Assembly: GCA_030592985.1 (NCBI GenBank) | Contig: JAUVIB010000213.1 | Coordinates: 1 to 6,057 of the forward strand | Direction: 5' to 3' | Length of the DNA stretch: 6,057 nucleotides | From: Calditrichaceae bacterium | GTDB taxonomy: Bacteria; Calditrichota; Calditrichia; Calditrichales; Calditrichaceae | In this document: positions 1 through 5,307 of the stretch, piece after piece | How the letters are laid out: each line of letters opens with the position of its first letter | Numbering within the stretch: position 1 is the first letter of the stretch | Program-made: the position numbers and the translations under genes | Notes under the pieces: model-generated | Databases searched by the model: none | Seen by the model: only the letters and a program-made list of their open reading frames with translations | What the model was told of the DNA's origin: nothing

Positions 1-1
1 A

Positions 2-955
2 ACCAAATATGGCGGCTCCTTTCTTGAATTAGGTGTTGGCGCGCGACCTCTCGGTATGGGTAGCGCCTATGTCGCTCTGAGTGATGATGCTTACGGTTTC
101 AACTGGAATCCGGGTGGACTAGCCTTAACGGGAAATATTCAGGCAGCATCTATGTATGCCGACCTATTCAATACCCTGGAACAGCAAAGTTTTCTTAGCG
201 CTGTTGTTCCTGTATTTGGCAGCGCTACTTTTTCAGTAGCCTGGGTAAGGTTAAGTATCGATAATATCCCCAAATTTTTATATGAAGATAATCCAAATAT
301 TACGGCCGGGATGAGGGTAAACGGGGATCCTAGTTTGTGGTTAAATTATCCGGCAGCGGATGTCTTCAGCAGTTTTGAGGAAGCCTATTATCTGACTTTC
401 GCCAAATATAAAAAATGGAATATGAATTTAGGATGGCAATATTTTGAAATTCCCGTGGATATTGGCTATGGTATGAATTTTAAAATTTTACGAAAATCCA
501 TAGATCAGAATAGCGCCTCGGGTATAGGGATTGACATTGGCGGTGTAATCAGGTTTCCACTCAATCAGATATTCCAGACTGTATATGTAGGAGACTTATC
601 CTTTGGCTTGAATATACAGGATTTGACAAATACACAAGTTAAATGGGATACTGATTCCAAGGCTGTTGACCGGATTGAAAGAAATTATAAATATGGAATG
701 GCTTATATTCAACCGCTTCAATTTGCAAACAGCCAATTTACTTTTGCTTTTGACTATGATTCCAGATATGGCGGATACAGCCATTTGGGTGGAGAAGTAC
801 TATATAATTCACTTTTTGCCGTGCGTATTGGTGTAAATGATCGAGATTTTACAACCGGTGCGGGGATTTATTTTTGGAAATTTAAAATAGATTACGCTTA
901 TCAAAGTCATGACCTAGGAAATTCGCATAGAGTATCCCTGTTGTTTGGGTTGTAA
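2..955 (+). CDS. PorV/PorQ-like outer-membrane protein, 5' end missing
   Basis: The reading frame is open from base 2, so the gene begins upstream of the window; the ATG at 56 is internal. 317 residues are visible. Visible residues 8-22 (LELGVGARPLGMGSA) and the NPGGLA signature at 36-41 match the N-terminal region of the PorV/PorQ (UPF0164-like) family of FCB bacteria, where the mature protein starts with a G-A-R-x-x-x-M-G segment and an 'NPAGLA' motif. The remainder alternates aromatic and glycine residues as in a beta-barrel. It ends in a DYAYQSHDLGNSHR stretch and SLLFGL, typical of the family's last strands. The family is FadL-like. Some members (PorV) shuttle type IX secretion cargo to the attachment complex, but many homologues have no assigned role. 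No other type IX component is seen here, so the secretion role is not supported. The signal peptide lies outside the window. The gene appears more GC-rich than the lipoprotein gene that follows. Confidence 0.85.
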   Translation, partial: TKYGGSFLELGVGARPLGMGSAYVALSDDAYGFNWNPGGLALTGNIQAASMYADLFNTLEQQSFLSAVVPVFGSATFSVAWVRLSIDNIPKFLYEDNPNITAGMRVNGDPSLWLNYPAADVFSSFEEAYYLTFAKYKKWNMNLGWQYFEIPVDIGYGMNFKILRKSIDQNSASGIGIDIGGVIRFPLNQIFQTVYVGDLSFGLNIQDLTNTQVKWDTDSKAVDRIERNYKYGMAYIQPLQFANSQFTFAFDYDSRYGGYSHLGGEVLYNSLFAVRIGVNDRDFTTGAGIYFWKFKIDYAYQSHDLGNSHRVSLLFGL

Positions 956-1192
956 AATAGGGTAAAAACACCAAGAATCTGTCATTTAAATTATTCTCCT
1001 GCCTGAGGCATGGCTTCATGTTACCTGCTTTAAACATACAGGTACAAGCTTAAGCAGGAATCTAATACTTTATGATATAGATTTCCGATAGAAACATTCG
1101 GGAATGACAAACTGCGACATACTGTTCGAAGGAAAACTTTAAAAATTGAGTTATTACAAATTTCTATACAATAAAATAAACAACAATATATA
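956..1192. other. Intergenic region with several small inverted repeats
   Basis: This 237-base gap separates the PorV-like gene from the lipoprotein gene. I see no convincing coding frame. It holds several short inverted repeats: TGCC-tga-GGCA at 1000-1010, ACCTG (1023-1027) with CAGGT (1039-1043), CCTGCTT (1024-1030) with AAGCAGG (1052-1058), and CATTC-gg-GAATG (1095-1106). The second and third share the same left arm, so they could form alternative structures. None is followed by a T-run, so none is a standard intrinsic terminator. A weak promoter-like pair TTGAGT (1146-1151) and TACAAT (1167-1172), 15 bases apart, lies just before the lipoprotein gene. It is only a candidate. Confidence 0.4.
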
Positions 1193-1987
1193 ATGAAAAA
1201 AATAATACTTTTAATAATTAGCTTTTCTTTTATTATCTCTTGCTCCTCAACAGGCCCGGGAGATCCGGAGCCGCCTGAAAGAGTATTAATGATAGATCGT
1301 CCCGATGGTGCAGATACACTGGAGTTTATTAGGGGGATAAGCACATTACCCGGTAATGAAGATAAAATACAAATTATGTGGCATAAACCCGGTATTAACG
1401 AAAATATAAAGTCTTTTAGAATCTTTAGAAGTGCGGATAAAGAGGGCTTAATTAATTATAATCTATATTTTACTCTCGTTATAAATAATCCGGGTAATCC
1501 CGATACAATTTTTATTGATTCTGGTGTTGAAATTGGGAAACCATATCATTATTTTATTACAGCGATTAATAATGATAATTTGGAAAGCGAACCATCCGAT
1601 ACAGTTTCTTTTAAATTGTTATATAAAGCCGAATTATTGGATCCCCAAAATGGTGTGGAAATTAATCAAAGGGAACCCATCACTTTTCATTGGAGGAGAG
1701 AAAATACTCCGCCTTATTATATTGTTAGAATTGAAGAATATTATACGGATACTTTTCATCCGTTAATCTATGTTAACAAGATTTTTAATTATAATTATGA
1801 TCCTGATCAAGTTTATACACTAAGTCAGGAAATAGTTGAGGATATATTAAAAGATGGTAGAACATATCGGTGGAGGATTGATTCAATTGAAGACCCTTCA
1901 TCGCCGGTTAATAATCCGTTAGTAAAAATTTACTCCGAATCTCAATCAGAATATTTTACATTTAAGATTAGGTGGTCAGCTAAATGA
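1193..1987 (+). CDS. Outer-membrane lipoprotein with fibronectin-III-like domains
   Basis: This encodes 264 residues. Residues 1-16 form a lipoprotein signal peptide (MKKIILLIISFSFIIS) with lipobox I-I-S-C, so Cys17 is the likely lipidated residue. The next residues are SSTGPGDPEPP, a flexible linker. No Asp follows the Cys, which in E. coli rules favours the outer membrane. Residues about 45-142 look like one fibronectin-III-like beta-sandwich (IMWHKPG, KSFRIFRS, YHYFITAINNDNLES). A second sandwich at about 146-260 follows the common pattern P-x-N-G, ITFHWRRE, YYIVRIEEY, then GRTYRWRIDSI. Such domains usually bind proteins or glycans; no catalytic motif is seen and the function is unknown. 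No clear Shine-Dalgarno precedes the ATG, only an A-rich stretch, but the signal peptide fixes the start. The stop overlaps the start of the SLBB gene, so the two are probably translated together. No type IX C-terminal sorting domain was recognised. Confidence 0.8.
   Translation: MKKIILLIISFSFIISCSSTGPGDPEPPERVLMIDRPDGADTLEFIRGISTLPGNEDKIQIMWHKPGINENIKSFRIFRSADKEGLINYNLYFTLVINNPGNPDTIFIDSGVEIGKPYHYFITAINNDNLESEPSDTVSFKLLYKAELLDPQNGVEINQREPITFHWRRENTPPYYIVRIEEYYTDTFHPLIYVNKIFNYNYDPDQVYTLSQEIVEDILKDGRTYRWRIDSIEDPSSPVNNPLVKIYSESQSEYFTFKIRWSAK
1970..1986 (+). promoter_or_regulatory. Ribosome binding site and ATGA overlap
   Basis: AGGTGG at 1970-1975 lies inside the end of the lipoprotein gene, 8 bases before the ATG at 1984. 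The ATG overlaps the lipoprotein stop TGA (1985-1987) in the sequence ATGA. This fixes the start of the SLBB gene and implies translational coupling within one transcript. Confidence 0.65.
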
Positions 1988-2469
1988 GAAAATATTACAT
2001 TTTATTAGTTCTATTAATTTCTTTTTTAAATGCCAACGCCCAGTCTTTTGAGGGAGATATGGGAGGAGGACAAAATTATCCTCAAACATCCGATAGACCT
2101 GCTCAGTATATTTTGGGTAGCGGAGATATACTGCTAATAAATATTAATTTATGGGGATTTGTACAACGTCCGGGAATATATAGTATTCCAAGTTCCTATA
2201 CATTGATCGATTTAATATCGTCCGCGGGAGGTCCGCGTGAAAATTCAAGATTGAGTGAAGTACGAATTGTTCGCAAAAATCAGGAAGTTCTTGTCGTTGA
2301 TGTAGAAGAATTTTTAAAAACAGGGGATATTGGTAAATTACCCATTCTGCAGCCGGGAGATACGGTTGTGGTTCCGGGAAGTTTGACCAATATATTTTTA
2401 AATATTGTGGCATTTATGCGGGATATTGCGATTATTGTTAATGTATTTGTTTTAGCAAGCAGGATATAA
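1984..2469 (+). CDS. Small exported SLBB-domain protein with C-terminal hydrophobic helix
   Basis: This encodes 161 residues. Residues 1-20 are a signal peptide (hydrophobic LLVLLISFL, then NANAQ), probably cleaved after Gln20. A glycine-rich linker runs to about 40. Residues 42-50 (YILGSGDIL) resemble the opening of the polysaccharide-export (Poly_export) domain, but the text passes directly into an SLBB domain at about 54-131: LWGFVQRPGIY, SYTLIDLISSAGGP, RIVRKNQEVLVVDVEEFL and LQPGDTVVVPG. Residues about 137-158 are hydrophobic with one Arg-Asp pair and could be a membrane helix. SLBB domains occur in Wza-type export channels and bind glycans or form rings. At 161 residues this is much shorter than Wza-type proteins and lacks most of the Poly_export domain. 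It may be a periplasmic ring or accessory subunit for surface polysaccharide, but no glycosyltransferase or Wzc-like kinase is in view. It is coupled to the upstream lipoprotein gene. Confidence 0.8.
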   Translation: MRKYYILLVLLISFLNANAQSFEGDMGGGQNYPQTSDRPAQYILGSGDILLININLWGFVQRPGIYSIPSSYTLIDLISSAGGPRENSRLSEVRIVRKNQEVLVVDVEEFLKTGDIGKLPILQPGDTVVVPGSLTNIFLNIVAFMRDIAIIVNVFVLASRI

Positions 2470-2495
2470 AAATAAAAATCAATTTTTATTTTTAT
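2466..2495 (+). repeat. A/T-only perfect hairpin overlapping the SLBB stop codon
   Basis: A 13-base left arm (2466-2478) is fully complementary to the right arm (2483-2495) around the loop TCAA. The stem contains no G or C. It is followed by a T-rich run to about 2510. It could act as a weak terminator or as an mRNA 3'-end stabiliser, but low-complexity A/T sequence forms such structures easily by chance. Confidence 0.35.
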
Positions 2496-2519
2496 TATTT
2501 CTTTTTATTTAGTAATTTC

Positions 2520-2534
2520 TTATCTTTAAGATAA
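2520..2534 (+). repeat. Short inverted repeat TTATC-tttaa-GATAA
   Basis: This is a 5-base stem around TTTAA in the gap before the first barrel gene; counted outward it reads as a near-perfect palindrome TTATCTT/AAGATAA. It could be an operator or a minor hairpin. Nothing else supports a role, and no clear promoter was found in this gap. Confidence 0.2.
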
Positions 2535-2581
2535 TCCTTTAATTTAAAATTCTAAATTTTCAATGCCAGCTGGAGATCAGG

Positions 2582-3718
2582 ATGAAAAGATATCTTATAG
2601 GCATTTGCTTTTTATTGATAGCTAATAGTCTATGGGCACAAATGACCAATAGTTATGGAACCTTTATCCATACCTATGATGCTCGTACATTTAATCCGGG
2701 AAAAATAGGCATCTATAATAATTTAAATTTTTACTCAAAGGTTTCTGAATTGATTGATGCCGACAATCCGTCTAGTGACTTTCGTGCTAATAACTATTGG
2801 ACGGTTGGCGATAACTTTTCTGTTAGTTACGGTATTATGGAGCACTTTGACGCATCACTTGGTATTCGAATTTATCAGGATACTAATGTGAAAGAGGATA
2901 ATAATCTCCCTGATGACCTTTTTCTGACCTTAAGGGGTGGTTCTTTCTCTTTTAGCAATAATCATTTTCATCAGGCAGCTATTGTTAGCTTTCGCTTTGC
3001 TACTGCAAAATATCATAATTATTTATGGTCTGAATTTTCCAGTGACGCTGCTTTAGAATATGGTATTAAATGGGCATTGAGTTATTATAGTGACAATTAT
3101 TTAATGGAGAAAAAGTTTAATCTGCATTTTAACCTTGGTTATTGGAATCATAATGAAAAAGGCACAGATTTGTATGAATTAGCAAATGGTGATCAATTAT
3201 CAGGTTCCGTTAATTCCAGTAGTCTTGATTTGGCGTTGGCTGCAGTTTTTCCTACACGAAATTTTGATTTTCGTTTTGAATTGACCGGTATGTATTATTT
3301 AACAAGTCCCGATAGTTTTGTGTATGCCCGCGACAGCTATACTTATTTTACACCCAGTATAAAATATAAAGCTTCTTCAAGAATTTCTCTTGATTTTGGC
3401 GCTGACTTTCGCTTGTCTCCGGATAATCGAAAAATTCCTTCATGGATGCATCATCCTTCAAAGCATTTAAATTTACCAAAAACGTATGTCCCCTGGAAAT
3501 TGAATTTTGGCGTAAGCTTAGCTTTTGGTAAAAAGGCAGAAGAGGTTTCAGTTCAATATAAAAGATCCAAGGATAAAGAAAAGGCTGAGTTGCTTAATAA
3601 AGTTCATGATGAAGAGCAAAAGTCGAAAAATAAACAAGAAGAAATAATAAATCTCCGTAAAGTTGGAGATCAAGTCGAAAAAGATATTGAAGAATTGCGT
3701 AATAAATTGGAAGATTAA
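2582..3718 (+). CDS. Predicted outer-membrane beta-barrel protein with C-terminal coiled coil (paralogue 1)
   Basis: This encodes 378 residues. The signal peptide is residues 1-20 (MKRYLIGICFLLIANSLWAQ). GGAG at 2572-2575, 6 bases before the ATG, supports this start. The mature N-terminus has an IHTYDARTFNPG motif (29-40), followed by alternating aromatic/polar segments to about 316 that read as beta-strands with polar loops. Marked motifs are YGIMEHFD (83-90), NLPDD (108-112), LGYWNHN (185-191) and PDSFVYARD (243-251). Residues about 320-378 are charged and heptad-like, predicted to be an alpha-helical coiled coil on the periplasmic side. The protein is a clear homologue of the next gene product, with matching motifs in the same order. 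Barrels with a similar N-terminus in FCB bacteria are, as I recall, often followed by an OmpA peptidoglycan-binding domain; here no OmpA domain is visible. The function is unknown; an envelope or porin-like role is inference. Confidence 0.75.
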   Translation: MKRYLIGICFLLIANSLWAQMTNSYGTFIHTYDARTFNPGKIGIYNNLNFYSKVSELIDADNPSSDFRANNYWTVGDNFSVSYGIMEHFDASLGIRIYQDTNVKEDNNLPDDLFLTLRGGSFSFSNNHFHQAAIVSFRFATAKYHNYLWSEFSSDAALEYGIKWALSYYSDNYLMEKKFNLHFNLGYWNHNEKGTDLYELANGDQLSGSVNSSSLDLALAAVFPTRNFDFRFELTGMYYLTSPDSFVYARDSYTYFTPSIKYKASSRISLDFGADFRLSPDNRKIPSWMHHPSKHLNLPKTYVPWKLNFGVSLAFGKKAEEVSVQYKRSKDKEKAELLNKVHDEEQKSKNKQEEIINLRKVGDQVEKDIEELRNKLED

Positions 3719-3843
3719 TAGATAACTTATTATATTTTCAATAGTTTATCTTGATATCGAGTAAAAAATTAATTAGATTGTACCTAATATTCACGTTACT
3801 TTTTCCACATAATGATAAATATCGAAGGTTTAGGGAGGTAAGT
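3719..3843 (+). promoter_or_regulatory. Gap between the barrel genes with a candidate promoter and strong RBS
   Basis: A promoter-like pair TTGATA (3751-3756) and TAGATT (3774-3779) is separated by 17 bases. An imperfect inverted repeat AGATAAC (3720-3726) and GTTTATCT (3744-3751) lies just upstream and touches the -35-like box. AGGGAGGT at 3832-3839 is a strong Shine-Dalgarno, with 5 bases between GGAGG and the ATG at 3844. The ribosome binding site is convincing. The promoter is only a consensus-like match, in a lineage whose sigma factor preferences are unknown. Confidence 0.4.
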
Positions 3844-4968
3844 ATGAAAAAGCTTGGCTACATTATTCTGTTTCTAATAACAGCATCAGCGTATGGCCAG
3901 CTACCAAACGGAAGCTATAGTTTAATCCATACCCAAACAGCAAGGACGTATGAACCGGGCAGGTTAGAGCTGAAAATGAATATGAATTTTTACACAAAAT
4001 TGGCAGACTATATCAATGATCCGTCGCTTAAGCCTGCTGATTATAATGCTTTGAATATGTGGGTGTCTCAGGGAAATATAAATTTAACTTATGGTATTGT
4101 AAATCATCTCGATTTTACTCTGGCGACTATGATTTATCAAAGTACTCAAACGGGTGATAAGTATAACCTTCCAGATAATGTTACTCTGATGATGAAGCTT
4201 GGCAACTATGCTTTTGCAAAAAGAATGTTTATGGCATCGGCCATATTGAGTACAAAATTCTTTACTGGGAATTATTGGAATTATCCTTTTGCTCAATACC
4301 AGAGTGGTGGTCTCGAATATGGCCTAACCGGCGCTTTAACCTATTTTTCTGATCCCTATTTACCGGAGCGGGCATTGAGTGTCAGTTTGAATTTAGGATG
4401 GTGGAATCACAATGATGCCGGTAGAGAAGTTTATGGAAAACAAACAGCCTCTGTTAATGCTACTGAATTTCAATATGGGGTTGGCTTGGTCTATCCTACA
4501 GAAAAATTCGATTTTATATTGGAAATGAATGGAATGACATATTTAACACAACCTGATTCTTTCGTGTATTCAAGAGATGACTGGATGTATGTGAGTCCCG
4601 CAATACGCTATAAAGCATTGCCCTGGATGTCCATTGATCTTGGTGTTGATATTAGGCTTAGCAGCGGAGATTTCAGTTCCTATAGGGCTGAGGATTTGGT
4701 AAATCGTGATTTACCTGTTTATTCCACATGGAAAGTACAGCTGGGGGCTAACTTCAAAATATTACCGATGGGTGTAACCGGTAAAACAGCATCTGAACGT
4801 GAGCGTGAGGTTTTCAATAAACGTGTCGATTACTTCCAGAACATTATTAAAGAACGTGATGAGTCTGAAAATATTCAGCAAGAACTTGATAAGCTTAAGG
4901 AAGAAAGAAAGCAAGCTGAAGAAGAGCTTGAAGAGCTTAAACAGATTCTTCAGGAAGAAGGAAATTAA
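3844..4968 (+). CDS. Predicted outer-membrane beta-barrel protein with C-terminal coiled coil (paralogue 2)
   Basis: This encodes 374 residues from the ATG at 3844. A longer frame opens at a TTG at 3751, but the start at 3844 has a strong Shine-Dalgarno and gives a clean signal peptide (MKKLGYIILFLITASAYGQ, 1-19), so the upstream 31 codons are rejected. The mature protein begins with an IHTQTARTYEPG motif (28-39). It shares with paralogue 1 YGIVNHLD (83-90), NLPD (108-111), LGWWNHN (184-190) and PDSFVYSRD (237-245). Strand-like aromatic segments run to about 306. Residues about 315-372 are strongly charged, with Leu/Ile spacing typical of a coiled coil (ELDKLKEERKQAEEELEEL), so the tail probably projects into the periplasm. 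No OmpA domain is present. The two genes look like a tandem duplication with strong divergence; they may form a hetero-oligomer. The gene is last before a terminator. The function is unknown. Confidence 0.75.
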   Translation: MKKLGYIILFLITASAYGQLPNGSYSLIHTQTARTYEPGRLELKMNMNFYTKLADYINDPSLKPADYNALNMWVSQGNINLTYGIVNHLDFTLATMIYQSTQTGDKYNLPDNVTLMMKLGNYAFAKRMFMASAILSTKFFTGNYWNYPFAQYQSGGLEYGLTGALTYFSDPYLPERALSVSLNLGWWNHNDAGREVYGKQTASVNATEFQYGVGLVYPTEKFDFILEMNGMTYLTQPDSFVYSRDDWMYVSPAIRYKALPWMSIDLGVDIRLSSGDFSSYRAEDLVNRDLPVYSTWKVQLGANFKILPMGVTGKTASEREREVFNKRVDYFQNIIKERDESENIQQELDKLKEERKQAEEELEELKQILQEEGN

Positions 4969-4975
4969 AATTATT

Positions 4976-5001
4976 AAAACCCGCTTCAAGCGGGTTTTTT
5001 T
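4976..5001 (+). terminator. Rho-independent terminator
   Basis: The stem AAAACCCGC (4976-4984) pairs with GCGGGTTTT (4990-4998) around the loop TTCAA and runs into a seven-base T-run (4995-5001). It begins 8 bases after the stop of the second barrel gene. It ends the envelope gene group and isolates it from prfB. The A-run upstream gives only a weak T-run on the other strand. Confidence 0.92.
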
Positions 5002-5304
5002 ATTTTTATAGAAATAAAGTAAAATTCTCCCCGTAATAAATCCGTTTGTCATTATCATTATCTTGATATAAATTGATTTAAGCTTTAAATTTACCAGAAA
5101 TAAATTCTGAGGATAGAGATATTTAGATTTATAGTTCTGGATTTAATTGTAGACAGGAATTATATTGATCCAATATTAAAGAGTTTTTGTCTTATTCTTG
5201 AATCTGAGAGAGATAAGGATGGAGTTGAATATAATTTCGCTCTGAATAAAGAAATTTTGAAACATTATTGTGGTAAATGTCATATAAAAAGGATAGAGGT
5301 CTAA
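5002..5304 (+). other. Gap before prfB, with a start-less open stretch
   Basis: No confident gene lies here. Bases 5002-5103 are AT-rich, with a weak promoter-like pair TTGTCA (5046-5051) and TATAAA (5067-5072) separated by 15 bases, possibly the prfB promoter. From 5104 to the TAA at 5302-5304 one frame is open for 66 codons and reads protein-like (it includes LILESERDKDGVEYNF and HYCGKCHIKRIEV), but it has no ATG, GTG or TTG near its beginning. Its stop lies immediately before the prfB ATG. It could be a decayed gene, a protein with an atypical start, or untranslated leader that is open by chance. Nothing recognisable is encoded on the other strand. Confidence 0.3.
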
Positions 5305-5307
5305 ATG
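5296..5307 (+). promoter_or_regulatory. Ribosome binding site of prfB
   Basis: GAGG at 5296-5299 is 5 bases before the ATG at 5305. This supports the start of the short zero-frame segment that leads into the frameshift site. The site lies within the last codons of the start-less open stretch, whose TAA directly precedes the ATG. Confidence 0.6.

Noticed and set aside
2..955. Evidence for a complete type IX secretion system
   Set aside because: Only a PorV/PorQ-like family member is present. No PorK/L/M/N, Sov or C-terminal sorting domain was seen, and this family occurs without type IX secretion.
1030..1344. Minus-strand open frame of 104 codons
   Set aside because: It overlaps the lipoprotein signal peptide region on the other strand, and its composition is that of reversed AT-rich DNA with no recognisable motif.
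3751..3843. A 31-codon N-terminal extension of the second barrel protein from a TTG start
   Set aside because: The ATG at 3844 has a strong Shine-Dalgarno and starts a clean signal peptide that aligns with paralogue 1. The extension would bury the signal peptide and has no ribosome binding site.
4762..5058. Minus-strand open frame of 98 codons rich in Phe, Leu and Lys
   Set aside because: It is the reverse of the Glu/Lys-rich coiled coil and runs through the terminator hairpin, so it is a shadow frame.
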